The translations under genes and the position numbers were made by a program. The notes under the pieces are model-generated. The model was not told the DNA's origin. It saw nothing but the letters and a program-made list of their open reading frames with translations, and did not search any database. Shown here piece by piece: positions 15,547-23,967 of a stretch of DNA of 35,440 nucleotides. Origin of the DNA: an uncultured Lachnospiraceae bacterium. GTDB taxonomy: Bacteria > Bacillota > Clostridia > Lachnospirales > Lachnospiraceae. Each line of letters begins with the position of its first letter. Position 1 is the first letter of the stretch. The DNA is taken from positions 1-35,440 of the forward strand of contig CAMWJV010000022.1 of assembly GCA_947174665.1 (NCBI GenBank), read 5' to 3'.

Positions 15547-17058
15547 TTAGAATTGTACGGGTTTCACATCCTCCGTCAGGGGTTCAAACTTATATTCCGG
15601 GAGGCTGTCTATGAGCTCCTCCAGACAGAGGGTAGTATTGTACACAATATCGTGAGCCAGCATTACCACCTTTTTCCGCCCCAGCGTGCTCTCCCTGGCA
15701 TTCTTTATCAGCTGTTCCGGGGTAGTCTTTGCAACGGCATCCTCCAGACAGCCGTTCCAGTCAAAGTAGATAAAGCCCCTCTCCGTCATCTCCGCAATAA
15801 TCTCCTCATACACATCCGCATTGTAGGCATTGATGCTGCCGCCGGGAAACCGGAACAGCTTCACCTCCACCCCGGTGATCTCATATATCGCATCATAGGC
15901 CGCCTGAAAATCCGCCAGGTAGCTTTCCACACTCTCATAGATCACATCATATTCATGCCGGTTGCAGTGAATGCCAATGGTGTGGCCCTCCTCCGCAATC
16001 CTGCGGGCAACCTCCGGGTGCTTCCGCACGTTTTCCCCCACCAGGAAAAAGGTGGCCTTAATATTATGCTCCTTAAGAATATCCAGCACTGCTGTGGTGT
16101 TGTCCTGAGAAGGCCCGTCGTCAAAGGTGAGATACATTGTTTTGGGATTGAAATAATAATTGATTCCATCCGCGATTCCCGCTGCAATCTTATCCTGATA
16201 AGCGGGATCACACAGCAGTTTTCTCTCCTCCCTGTTGGACAGAAAGCCTGTCTCAATCAAACAGGATGACATAGATGTCTCCCGAATCACATACAGTTCA
16301 TCCGTCTCACACAGCTCCCGCTCCTTTGCACCGGTTTTCCCCAGTACCCCCGTGTGTACCAGCCGGGCAAGACGCCTGCTGCCTTCCGAGTCATCACAGT
16401 ACCAGGTCTCAATTCCTTTTACAGAACTTTGCTTCTCCTCACAGGCATTCTGATGAATACTGACATAAATATCAGCTTCCGCTTCCTCCGCTATGGCGAC
16501 GCGCTCCTCCAGGGTCAGGTCGGTATCATTGTCCCCCCTTGTGAGCAACACATCAAAACCCATCTCGCGGAGCCTGGCAGCAGCGCGCATTGCTATTTTC
16601 AGATTGATTTCCTTTTCCAGGGCCTCCTCCCTCATGCAGCCTTCATCCTCTCCGCCATGCCCCGGATCAAGAACAATCAACGGTGTCTTTGGTTCCGGCT
16701 CCGATGTGGGTTCCGGTTCCACGTCCGCTGTGACTTCCTGCTGTGACATTTGTGTTGTTTCCATTTCGCTGCCATCGAAAAGGGGAGTGTTTCCGGACGA
16801 TGCTGCTGTTTTCTCCCCTTGGAAAGAGTCCGCAGGCAGAAGGCAAAAATAAAGTACACTCAGGCAGATAGAAAGCGTCAGCATTACGGTCATGAGCACT
16901 GCGGCAATTCTGCCTGCTCGGCTATTAGAGCACGCTCCGCTATTGGAGCCTGCTCTGCCCTGTATGCCTGCCCTGCTGCCGGCGCAAGTTCTGCTGTCCC
17001 AGGCGCTCACACGCACCAGCCTCACCTCATAGCCTTTTCCTCTTGCCCGCCCGTACAT
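15547..17058 (-). CDS. Secreted N-acetylmuramoyl-L-alanine amidase fused to polysaccharide deacetylase
   Basis: About 503 residues from the ATG at 17056-17058. That start is chosen because GGAGG (17068-17072) lies 9 nt upstream; the frame stays open to 17157 without another ribosome site. A short cytoplasmic segment with Ser/Ala/Gly repeats precedes a membrane anchor, then a Thr/Ser/Pro-rich linker. An Amidase_3 domain follows with zinc ligands in DPGHGGEDEG, EKEINL and SIHQNA and the catalytic Glu in IETGFLSN. A NodB deacetylase domain then shows TFDDGP, HCNRH, RFPGGS and LAHD. One enzyme can thus cut the stem peptide from muramic acid and remove acetyl groups from glycan. It is probably transcribed alone from the promoter at 17098-17127. 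Confidence 0.92.
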   Translation of the reverse strand: MYGRARGKGYEVRLVRVSAWDSRTCAGSRAGIQGRAGSNSGACSNSRAGRIAAVLMTVMLTLSICLSVLYFCLLPADSFQGEKTAASSGNTPLFDGSEMETTQMSQQEVTADVEPEPTSEPEPKTPLIVLDPGHGGEDEGCMREEALEKEINLKIAMRAAARLREMGFDVLLTRGDNDTDLTLEERVAIAEEAEADIYVSIHQNACEEKQSSVKGIETWYCDDSEGSRRLARLVHTGVLGKTGAKERELCETDELYVIRETSMSSCLIETGFLSNREERKLLCDPAYQDKIAAGIADGINYYFNPKTMYLTFDDGPSQDNTTAVLDILKEHNIKATFFLVGENVRKHPEVARRIAEEGHTIGIHCNRHEYDVIYESVESYLADFQAAYDAIYEITGVEVKLFRFPGGSINAYNADVYEEIIAEMTERGFIYFDWNGCLEDAVAKTTPEQLIKNARESTLGRKKVVMLAHDIVYNTTLCLEELIDSLPEYKFEPLTEDVKPVQF

Positions 17059-17077
17059 AACATCAAACCTCCATACT

Positions 17078-17117
17078 AAAAAATCCCCTGCAGCCACTAT
17101 ATATAGCTTACAGGGGA
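17078..17117 (-). terminator. Intrinsic terminator of the second two-component operon
   Basis: TCCCCTG (17084-17090) and CAGGGGA (17111-17117) pair around a 20-nt loop that holds a small AGC/GCT inner stem. On the minus strand six T residues follow (17078-17083). It lies about 75 nt past the stop of the 17192-18025 gene and directly abuts the amidase ribosome site. Confidence 0.8.
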
Positions 17118-17127
17118 ACTCCGTCAA
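17098..17127 (-). promoter_or_regulatory. Amidase/deacetylase promoter embedded in the upstream terminator
   Basis: On the minus strand TTGACG (17122-17127) is followed after 16-18 nt by TATATATA (17098-17105). The -10 lies in the loop of the terminator hairpin, so a transcript starting here would lack the 5' arm and could not form it. Confidence 0.5.
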
Positions 17128-17191
17128 ATATTCATAATTTTGGCATAAAATTTTCAAACTTTTTCCATAAAAGTTGCATCATCCCATTTCC

Positions 17192-18025
17192 TTACCTGGA
17201 AATCTTCAGGAAAAGCTCATTGATACCCTCATAAAAACCTACCGTCACAATCGTATTTTCTTCCTCCATACCGGTAAAGACATATTTTTTAAAGTAGGGT
17301 GTTGTCTCTGACAAAGGATTTGTACCCTCATATTCCCGGGGCTCCTCCAGACCCATATACTCCGCCCAGGCGGCAATGATTCCATCCGGATCCACATCCT
17401 CCCAGGAGAATACATTGGTTCTGACATAGAATTCATAAACCTTTCCCGTATCCGCGTCTATGTATGCATCCAGCAGTCGATTCGTCCTGTCTGCCGTCTG
17501 TATTCCCGTATCCAGAGAGATCTTCCACACCAGCACAATATTTCTCGGTTCCGGAACATCAATGGCAGAGTACCTTACCGCTGTGTATGCTTTTTCACTG
17601 ACAGATTTTACGGACTCCGGTATAATGCCCAGCTTCTTCAGCTCGTCCACCGCCCGGCCGCACAGTTCAATACCCTGATTTTCTGCAATCTCCTGTCCCG
17701 ATGAATCCTTGCGGTTCACCACAAGGGCGTAAGTTCCCGTCAGTTCCTGATAATCCAGATTCACATTTTCTTCCTTTGTCATGGCGCTCTGTTCACTCTC
17801 AGGCAGAATCTGATTATTCAGGCACTTCGACAGAATAAACAGCTTTTCGTTGCTGCTCAGGGAGTAGCGGTAGACCTCAGTCTCTGTTTCCACATCCTGG
17901 GTCTGAATCTGATTTAAAATATTGTTATCACGATACTTCGCAAGAGCCTCCGGACCCAAAACCGCCAATCCTGCGATAAGCACTGCAAGAGGCAGAAGCA
18001 ACAGACTTAACTTTCTAAACTTCAT
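17192..18025 (-). CDS. Membrane-anchored accessory protein of the second two-component system
   Basis: 277 residues. One N-terminal hydrophobic segment (about 5-28), either signal peptide or anchor, is followed by an exported domain. I do not recognise a named family. The AYIDADTGKVYEFYVRT stretch near 188-204 resembles the end of PepSY-like repeats. The gene overlaps the histidine kinase gene by 11 nt, so they are co-translated. By analogy with YycH/YycI-type partners it may modulate the kinase from outside the membrane, but that is inference from position only. It is the last gene of the operon, followed by the terminator at 17078-17117. Confidence 0.75.
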   Translation of the reverse strand: MKFRKLSLLLLPLAVLIAGLAVLGPEALAKYRDNNILNQIQTQDVETETEVYRYSLSSNEKLFILSKCLNNQILPESEQSAMTKEENVNLDYQELTGTYALVVNRKDSSGQEIAENQGIELCGRAVDELKKLGIIPESVKSVSEKAYTAVRYSAIDVPEPRNIVLVWKISLDTGIQTADRTNRLLDAYIDADTGKVYEFYVRTNVFSWEDVDPDGIIAAWAEYMGLEEPREYEGTNPLSETTPYFKKYVFTGMEEENTIVTVGFYEGINELFLKISR

Positions 18026-19448
18026 TTGCTTTCTCCTCCGTTGATCTTTCCGGCCCGTCCGGCAGGATAAAGCTCATGCAGGTTCCTTCACCCACCGTGC
18101 TCTCTATCCACAGTTCGCTTTCGTGAAGCCTCAAAACTTCCACACAGAGCGCCAGCCCCAGTCCGGCACCGTTTCTGCTGCGGGAGCGGGATTTGTCCAC
18201 CATGTAAAAGGCCTCCGTGACTCGCTGCAGCTCCTCTTCCGGAATGCCTACACCGTAATCCTGCACCCAAAACTCATAGCCGCCCTCCGCGACCCTTCCA
18301 GACACTTCCACCACGCCTCCCGGCTGGGAGGCCTTGCAGGCATTGTCCACCAGATTTGAGAGTACGGACTTGATCAGATTGATCTCGGCGTAAACCGTTC
18401 CCACTTCAAAAGAAATCTGCAGCCTCTGTTCCCTGTTCCCTGCAAACATATCTTCCAAATACCGGAAAAAAACTTCTGCGGAAACAGGCTGCGGCTCAAT
18501 CTGTTCACGCCTGGTGACAATTATATCCAGCAGACGGAATGACATGTTTTCCAGTCTCTTTCCTTCCGTGTAAATATAATTGGAGGACAGAAAATGCTTT
18601 TCTTCATCAAGCTCCCTGGAACGGAGCAAATCCGCATAACCTATGATGGCTGTCAGGGGCGTCTTCAGTTCATGAGCAAAAGCGGCAATGAAATCCTCTC
18701 TTGCCTGAATCTCGCCCTCCAGCTCATCAAAGGTTCCCTCCAGCACATTTGCCATGCTGTTAAAATCCTGGGTGAGCTGTCCAAGCTCATCATTGCTTAC
18801 CTGCCTTGCACGATATCCGTAATCTCCCACTGCCATTCTTCTGGTGGCCCTGGTAAGAAGCCGGATTGGCCTTGTGAGAAAGGTACATATCAGAAACATC
18901 ACCACCGCGCTGGCGCACAGCATGACCAGGGTAACATACCGATAGAGTTCAAATCCCATGGCCCTCTCCTCAAACACCTCCGTCACATCCTCCATGGTTT
19001 CCAGATACAGATTCCTGTCCATGGTATTCACCATAATCCCCGTCTGTACATAGTAGCGCTCACCCTGCCGGATGACCTGCCAGCTCCTGGAATTTTCGGT
19101 AAGGGTCTGCAGGAGCGTTGTGTCCTCTGTGAAACTAACGCTGACATACAGCGCCTCTTTGTTCTCGTCGGAAACACGCAGCAGACGTCCTGAACCCTGT
19201 CCGCCGCCCTCCAGCTTTGCCCCTATCTGTTCTACGGCAATATCCTGCAGCACACCGTATTTGGTCGGCACGTTCAGCGCTGCCGTCTCAAGAGCGAACC
19301 GGAGAATATTACTGCCGTCCAGGGCCTGGGCAACTTCCCGTTCCAGAGCCGTCTGGAACACAAAATTCACAAAGAAATACCCGCTCACCCCAAAGGCTGC
19401 AGCCATGATGATAATGGTCCACAGCAAAATTTTATACAGAAATTTCAT
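18015..19448 (-). CDS. Sensor histidine kinase (HAMP, HisKA, HATPase)
   Basis: 477 residues. Helices at about 8-32 and 170-192 bracket an outside sensing domain of about 135 residues. A HAMP domain follows (193-245), then HisKA with the phosphoacceptor His259 in AHELKTP, an N-box LSNLVDNACKAS, and ATP-lid motifs VQDYGVGIPEEE and GAGLGLALC. The layout is intact. AAGGG lies 8 nt before the ATG, 32 nt after the response regulator stop. The genes on either side (a calcium-loop surface protein upstream and an anchored protein downstream) suggest surface-stimulus sensing, but the signal is unknown. Confidence 0.94.
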   Translation of the reverse strand: MKFLYKILLWTIIIMAAAFGVSGYFFVNFVFQTALEREVAQALDGSNILRFALETAALNVPTKYGVLQDIAVEQIGAKLEGGGQGSGRLLRVSDENKEALYVSVSFTEDTTLLQTLTENSRSWQVIRQGERYYVQTGIMVNTMDRNLYLETMEDVTEVFEERAMGFELYRYVTLVMLCASAVVMFLICTFLTRPIRLLTRATRRMAVGDYGYRARQVSNDELGQLTQDFNSMANVLEGTFDELEGEIQAREDFIAAFAHELKTPLTAIIGYADLLRSRELDEEKHFLSSNYIYTEGKRLENMSFRLLDIIVTRREQIEPQPVSAEVFFRYLEDMFAGNREQRLQISFEVGTVYAEINLIKSVLSNLVDNACKASQPGGVVEVSGRVAEGGYEFWVQDYGVGIPEEELQRVTEAFYMVDKSRSRSRNGAGLGLALCVEVLRLHESELWIESTVGEGTCMSFILPDGPERSTEEKANEV

Positions 19449-19480
19449 ATATACCCTTCCACAGAATCCGCTTGCGGACT

Positions 19481-20134
19481 CTAAATTTCCAGGCGGTATC
19501 CCACCTTATACACCGCCACCAGATTGTCCTCCCAGCCCATCTTGCGGCGCAGCCTCTGCACATGCAGGTCCAGCGTCCGACTGTCGGCCAGATACTCATC
19601 GCCCCAGACTTTTTCATAAAGGTTTTCCCGAAAAAGCGCGATGTTCTTATTCCGGATAAAAAGCACCAGAAGGCCGTACTCCTTGTTGGTCAACACCACC
19701 GGCCGGCCGCTCCTGGTCACCTTCCTGGCCTCCACATCCACCGTCACGTCCCCTGCGGTCAACACTGTTTCCGTCTTGTTATAACGGCGCAGAACCACTT
19801 CCACCCGGGCCACCAGCTCCACCACGTCAAAGGGCTTCACAAGATAATCCTCAGCTCCCAGCTTCAACCCTTTTACCCGGTCCTTCACCTCATGCTTTGC
19901 CGTTATAAAGATCACCGGAATTTTTAAAGGTCTTATGTACTCCATGATGTCATAGCCGTCCGCGCCCGGAAGCATGATATCCAGCAGAATCAGATCGAAG
20001 GGCTCCGACTCGATCAGATCGATAGCCTTCAGCCCGTCCTGAACGGATTTGCAGTCATAACCCGCCGCTGACAGATTAATATCTATCAGGTCGCAGATCG
20101 GTTTTTCATCATCCACAATCAGTATCTTAATCAT
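19481..20134 (-). CDS. OmpR/PhoB-family response regulator
   Basis: 217 residues. The receiver has the acidic pair DDE, the phosphoacceptor Asp52 in ILLDIMLP and Lys100 in LVKPFD. The winged helix (about 125-217) contains LTNKEYGLLVLF and the ending YKVGYRLEI. The gene overlaps the upstream 376-residue gene by 8 nt and is followed by its kinase. It probably controls this four-gene operon or envelope genes nearby; no repeated operator was identified. Confidence 0.94.
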   Translation of the reverse strand: MIKILIVDDEKPICDLIDINLSAAGYDCKSVQDGLKAIDLIESEPFDLILLDIMLPGADGYDIMEYIRPLKIPVIFITAKHEVKDRVKGLKLGAEDYLVKPFDVVELVARVEVVLRRYNKTETVLTAGDVTVDVEARKVTRSGRPVVLTNKEYGLLVLFIRNKNIALFRENLYEKVWGDEYLADSRTLDLHVQRLRRKMGWEDNLVAVYKVGYRLEI

Positions 20135-21257
20135 TTTCTACCGTCCACCCCCAGTATCCCCGAATCAGCTCCACCAGTCCGCTCACCGTATCCTCCGAGG
20201 TACACTGGTGATAATCGCTGAATTCTTTATCCTCCTCAAAACCGTCTGTTCTCTGATAAAAAATAGAACATTTTGTATCCACCTGCAGCTCGCCCTCCGG
20301 GCCTGCATAACTGTATCTGGCAAGGATCACAATATCCTTCATGCCGTCTCCGTCCATATCCCGGCAGGTCATCCCCTTCATAGAATACAGATTGTCATAG
20401 TCCTCCATGGTCTGAAAGCTCCAGACAATATATCCCTGTTCGTTTATCAGGTATATCATAAATATATTGTATTCCGCCATTTTAATCACGCCCGGGACCA
20501 CACGCAGATACCCCTGCTTCTCAAAGCTGCGCCAGTAACACTGCTCCTGTATGATCTGAAAGCCGTTGTTCAGCAGTTCCTCCAGGGTTGTCGCTGTGTA
20601 CAGCACTTCAACGGAGATACCGTCCCTCACATAAGTTGCAATGAAATCGATGCTTTTGTTCATGCTGAACCTGTTTATTTTGTCGGAAATCCGCCAATCT
20701 CTGTAAAAATCACCCTGACCCTGAAACAGCACATCTCCTGTCTTGTAGATTCTGCCTTCGTACTCACCCGTCTCGTTCTCGCAGTCGGTAATCAGGATAA
20801 TATCCGTCAGCCCATCCCCGTTCAGATCCTGAAATGACACCGCCGCAATGTCTTTTGTGGGCTGTTTCAGCTCTCCCAGCCTCCTGTTGTTGGTCTCCAG
20901 CCGGTTTGTCTTATAAAGGATATTTCCCTCACTGTCTGCAATCAGGACTGCCATCCGGCTGTACTCCTCATCCATGACAGGCAGGAAGGTCACTTCCTCC
21001 TCTCCAAAAGATTCCATAATGACCGGGAAACTCTGTTCCTCAATGGCAAGAAAACCTTTCTCTTCAATATCCGAAACATTTTCAATAGCTGCAAATCTGG
21101 CTTCGTATTCGTTGTACAACTTTATCAGCTGTTCCAACGCCTCTTTATCTTCCTGTATCTGCTCTGCCTGTACAACAGGCACGGGCTGCAGCGTCAGAAC
21201 ACACACCGCCAGAATGCCTGCCGCCATCAAAATTCCTTTTCTTGTTTTCCCCATCAA
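20127..21257 (-). CDS. Exported protein with two calcium-type DxNGDG loops (FG-GAP/VCBS-like)
   Basis: 376 residues with a signal peptide (about 1-32, cut after VQAEQ or nearby). Two segments, DLNGDGLTDI near 144-153 and DMDGDGMKDI near 305, are EF-hand-like calcium loops as found in FG-GAP/VCBS beta-propeller repeats. Between them lie beta-rich stretches. The N-terminal 45 residues after the signal are a charged helix. Its place as first gene of the two-component operon suggests an extracellular sensor or ligand-binding partner of the kinase (inference). The start is TTG at 21255-21257 or the adjacent ATG, with GGGAGG 7-10 nt upstream. No confident promoter was found. Confidence 0.78.
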   Translation of the reverse strand: MMGKTRKGILMAAGILAVCVLTLQPVPVVQAEQIQEDKEALEQLIKLYNEYEARFAAIENVSDIEEKGFLAIEEQSFPVIMESFGEEEVTFLPVMDEEYSRMAVLIADSEGNILYKTNRLETNNRRLGELKQPTKDIAAVSFQDLNGDGLTDIILITDCENETGEYEGRIYKTGDVLFQGQGDFYRDWRISDKINRFSMNKSIDFIATYVRDGISVEVLYTATTLEELLNNGFQIIQEQCYWRSFEKQGYLRVVPGVIKMAEYNIFMIYLINEQGYIVWSFQTMEDYDNLYSMKGMTCRDMDGDGMKDIVILARYSYAGPEGELQVDTKCSIFYQRTDGFEEDKEFSDYHQCTSEDTVSGLVELIRGYWGWTVEND

Positions 21258-21350
21258 TTCACCACCTCCCGGACAAAAGTACCGGCTCTACACAGGCTGC
21301 CGCCGGTATAAAGCCAGTATAATCCCAGATTGCATCATTTTTGCTAAACA

Positions 21351-21554
21351 GTTCACACGTCAGACTGTCCTGGCTCAAATTGCATGCTGGCATGAAAATT
21401 TGAGCTGGCAGGCTGACGAGAGGAACGCCATCATATGAGCAAAAATAGCTGCGAAGCAGCGGTAAAGCGCCGCAGGCGTTTTTTGCGAATGGCGTGGATG
21501 TGAACTGTCAGTTCACACGTCAGAATGTGGGGGCTTGTCATCCCACACGTCAGA
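21351..21554. repeat. Cluster of palindromes and direct repeats in the roughly 300-nt gene-free gap
   Basis: The word ACACGTCAGA occurs three times (about 21355, 21515 and 21545). CGTCAG (21358-21363)/CTGACG (21413-21418) enclose GCTCAAATT/AATTTGAGC (21373-21405). ACGCCAT (21425-21431)/ATGGCGT (21489-21495) enclose two small stems, one followed by six T on the plus strand. AGTTCACA pairs with TGTGAACT at 21499-21517, and TGTGGG (21526-21531) with CCCACA (21542-21547). This looks like a compact intergenic repeat element and may end the GH13 transcript. A 22-codon plus ORF (21435-21503) lies inside but is probably incidental. Confidence 0.6.
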
Positions 21555-21555
21555 C

Positions 21556-23670
21556 TCAGGCCTCCTTGACGAACTTCAGCACCATCGCGCTGGTCTTCGG
21601 CAATTCAACCTTAATTTTTCCACCCTCAATCTCATATTCCTGCCCGGCACTGTATCCGTTTTCATCTGTCCGAATGAGCGTCCGCATCTTACCATGCTTC
21701 GCCGTCCCCAAATCCCAGACAAAAATCAGTTTTTCTATGGGGTGGTTATTATTATTCACCAGTATAAGACACTGACCTTTTCTGTTGAAACGGCCATAAG
21801 CCAGGAAATTGTAATCTCTGTCTATGTACTTGATGGAGCCCGTCCGCAGCTCCGGGTTCTCCCTGCGGAGACGGATAATATCCTTGTGAAACTGAATCAG
21901 CTCTTTGTCCTCATGACCCCAGGGATAGGTCCGCCTGCTGTCAGGGTCCGTAAACCCGCAGACTCCCGCCTCATCCCCGTAATAGATGGTGGGCGCACCC
22001 ACCCACGTCATCTGTATGACAACCGCCTCTCGAAATACGGCCTTATTTATGCCCTGTTCCGCAGCCTGAGGTCCCGCACTGTCGGTTCTTCCCACCTTGT
22101 GATTCGTACGTGTCAGGAATCGGGAGTGATCATGATTGGAGAGTTCGTTCATTGCCACCTGCCAGCTCGGCATGGAAAAGCTGGCGCTGTGGTGCTGCAT
22201 GGAACCCCAGAAGCTGTCCGCATTTCCCATAAGATCTTCCCTGAAATCGTCACTGTGCTTCTCCATACCTGTCAGGAACCAGGTCACCGGCTCCATAAAG
22301 GCATCATAGTTCATAACGGTATCCCACTCATTTCCCTGAAGCCAGTCCTTTGTATTTCCGTAGTGCTCCGCCAGAATAATGGCTTCCGGATTGGCCTCCT
22401 TCACAGCCTTCCGAAACTCCTGCCAGAAGCGATGGTTAAAGTCCTGGCTGCGACCCAGATCCGCCGCCACATCCAGTCTCCAGCCGTCCGCATTAAAAGG
22501 CGGTGACACCCACTTTTTTCCTATTCTCAACACATAATTCATCAGCTGTTCAGAGTCTTCATAATTCAGTTTTGGCAGAGTATCATGTCCCCACCAGCCG
22601 TCATAGGACTTGTTGTAAGGCCAGCTGTTCTGATTTTGAAACGCAAAATAGCTCCTGTAAGGGCTCTCCGCGCTGACATACGCCCCCTTCTCATACCCTT
22701 CCGCTTCTTCGTAAATGCGCTCCCGATCCAGCCACTTGTTGAAAGAGCCGCAATGGTTAAACACACCGTCCATAATGACACGCATGCCGCGCCTGTGGGC
22801 TTCCTCAACCACCTTGATAAACATCTGGTTGCTGGCCTCCAGATTTGCAGGATTCGTCACACGGTTAATATACCTGGACGCAAACCGATTCTCCCTCTGC
22901 TCCTCAGGCAGCAGTTCGCCCTTTTCGTCCACAATTTTCCCAAGATGAGGGTCAATATAATCATAGTCCTGAATATCGTATTTGTGGTTGGAGGGAGATA
23001 CAAACAAGGGATTGAAATAAATGACCTCTACTCCCAAATCCTGCAGGTAGTCCATCTTGTCCAAAACACCCTGTAAGTCACCACCGTAAAACTCTCGGAC
23101 ATCCATAGTCGCCGGATAACGATTCCAGTCCTCCACCCGGCGCACAGGCTGATTGATATAACAGTATTCGTTGGTCAGCACGTCATTGGTCAAATCTCCG
23201 TTATAGAAGCGATCCACAAATATCTGGTACATAACCGCTCCCTTAGCCCACTGAGGTGTCTTAAAGCCGGGCAGAATCACAAAATCATAATATACGTTCA
23301 CATCATGCACCAGACCTCTGGTGTCATAGTACGCCCGCAGGACTCCCGACTGTATCTCAAAATGGTAAGTCATCTTTTCGCTTCCAAGCTGCAGCTCGCA
23401 GGCATAGAAGTCAAAATGCTTATCGCTTTCCACTTTCGTCATAATCTGGCTTGTTTCCCCGCAGAACAAAACCACACGATCCACGTTGTTCCTGGCGGTG
23501 CGGAACCTTACTGTCACCTTCTCGCCCGCAGCCGGCTCCTCAGGTATCAGGTAGTCACCGGTAGTATCCGTAAAGAGCGCTCTCCTGTTAAAGACCGGGC
23601 GCATAGTCGCAATGTACCGCTTGTTGTTTTCCAGACGCTTGATGTTTTCCAGATTCAGTTTTTCTTCCAC
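21556..23670 (-). CDS. GH13 family alpha-amylase/neopullulanase-like glycosidase
   Basis: About 704 residues from a GTG at 23668-23670. An N-terminal beta-sandwich domain (about 20-140), as in neopullulanase and cyclomaltodextrinase, leads into the (beta/alpha)8 barrel from GAVMYQIFVDRFYNGD. The four GH13 regions are present: MDGVFNH, GWRLDVAAD (nucleophile Asp), ILAEHYG (acid/base Glu) and LSNHDHSRF (stabilising Asp). A C-terminal beta domain ends the protein. There is no signal peptide, so it acts on imported maltodextrins in the cytoplasm. The start is chosen because GGGAG lies 7 nt upstream and a promoter 34 nt upstream fits. An in-frame ATG at 23691 has no ribosome site. Confidence 0.94.
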   Translation of the reverse strand: MEEKLNLENIKRLENNKRYIATMRPVFNRRALFTDTTGDYLIPEEPAAGEKVTVRFRTARNNVDRVVLFCGETSQIMTKVESDKHFDFYACELQLGSEKMTYHFEIQSGVLRAYYDTRGLVHDVNVYYDFVILPGFKTPQWAKGAVMYQIFVDRFYNGDLTNDVLTNEYCYINQPVRRVEDWNRYPATMDVREFYGGDLQGVLDKMDYLQDLGVEVIYFNPLFVSPSNHKYDIQDYDYIDPHLGKIVDEKGELLPEEQRENRFASRYINRVTNPANLEASNQMFIKVVEEAHRRGMRVIMDGVFNHCGSFNKWLDRERIYEEAEGYEKGAYVSAESPYRSYFAFQNQNSWPYNKSYDGWWGHDTLPKLNYEDSEQLMNYVLRIGKKWVSPPFNADGWRLDVAADLGRSQDFNHRFWQEFRKAVKEANPEAIILAEHYGNTKDWLQGNEWDTVMNYDAFMEPVTWFLTGMEKHSDDFREDLMGNADSFWGSMQHHSASFSMPSWQVAMNELSNHDHSRFLTRTNHKVGRTDSAGPQAAEQGINKAVFREAVVIQMTWVGAPTIYYGDEAGVCGFTDPDSRRTYPWGHEDKELIQFHKDIIRLRRENPELRTGSIKYIDRDYNFLAYGRFNRKGQCLILVNNNNHPIEKLIFVWDLGTAKHGKMRTLIRTDENGYSAGQEYEIEGGKIKVELPKTSAMVLKFVKEA

Positions 23671-23711
23671 AATTAATCTCCCGTATCGCATATATTGCAG
23701 TTCACCACTAT

Positions 23712-23740
23712 ATTTTACTGAATATGCGGCCTTAATTCAA
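23712..23740 (-). promoter_or_regulatory. Promoter of the GH13 gene
   Basis: On the minus strand TTGAAT (23735-23740) and TAAAAT (23712-23717) are 17 nt apart. The predicted transcript start near 23704 leaves about 34 nt of leader before the GTG start. Confidence 0.6.
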
Positions 23741-23759
23741 TAGTTTCCTTGAAAAAAGT

Positions 23760-23792
23760 AAAAAGGACAGCCATGGGGTGACTGTCCTTTTT
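23760..23792. terminator. Strong bidirectional terminator after ftsH
   Basis: AAAAAGGACAG (23760-23770) and CTGTCCTTTTT (23782-23792) form an 11-bp perfect stem with an 11-nt loop and T runs on both strands. It lies between ftsH and the GH13 promoter. The interval 23793-23967 holds an A/T-rich stretch with a short direct repeat (TTCACAAAA twice) and no gene I can support. Confidence 0.9.
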
Positions 23793-23967
23793 AGAGAAGG
23801 TATTTCTTTCTTATGGGGTATAGCAAAAACTATACAATGTATTGGGGGGTTACGCATATTATAATAGCATTTGTAATCTCATTTGGCTATTTCAAAAATT
23901 CACAAAATTCACAAAACCGGTTCTTGAATTTTGTATATTTTCACCAAATCTTTGGCCCTGATTACTC

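Noticed and set aside
21435-21503. 22-codon plus ORF inside the palindrome cluster
   Set aside because: The frame is explained by inverted-repeat sequence, and the ribosome site spacing is poor.
21535-22506. 323-codon plus-strand frame opposite the GH13 gene
   Set aside because: An antisense shadow of the GH13 reading frame, with no family features.
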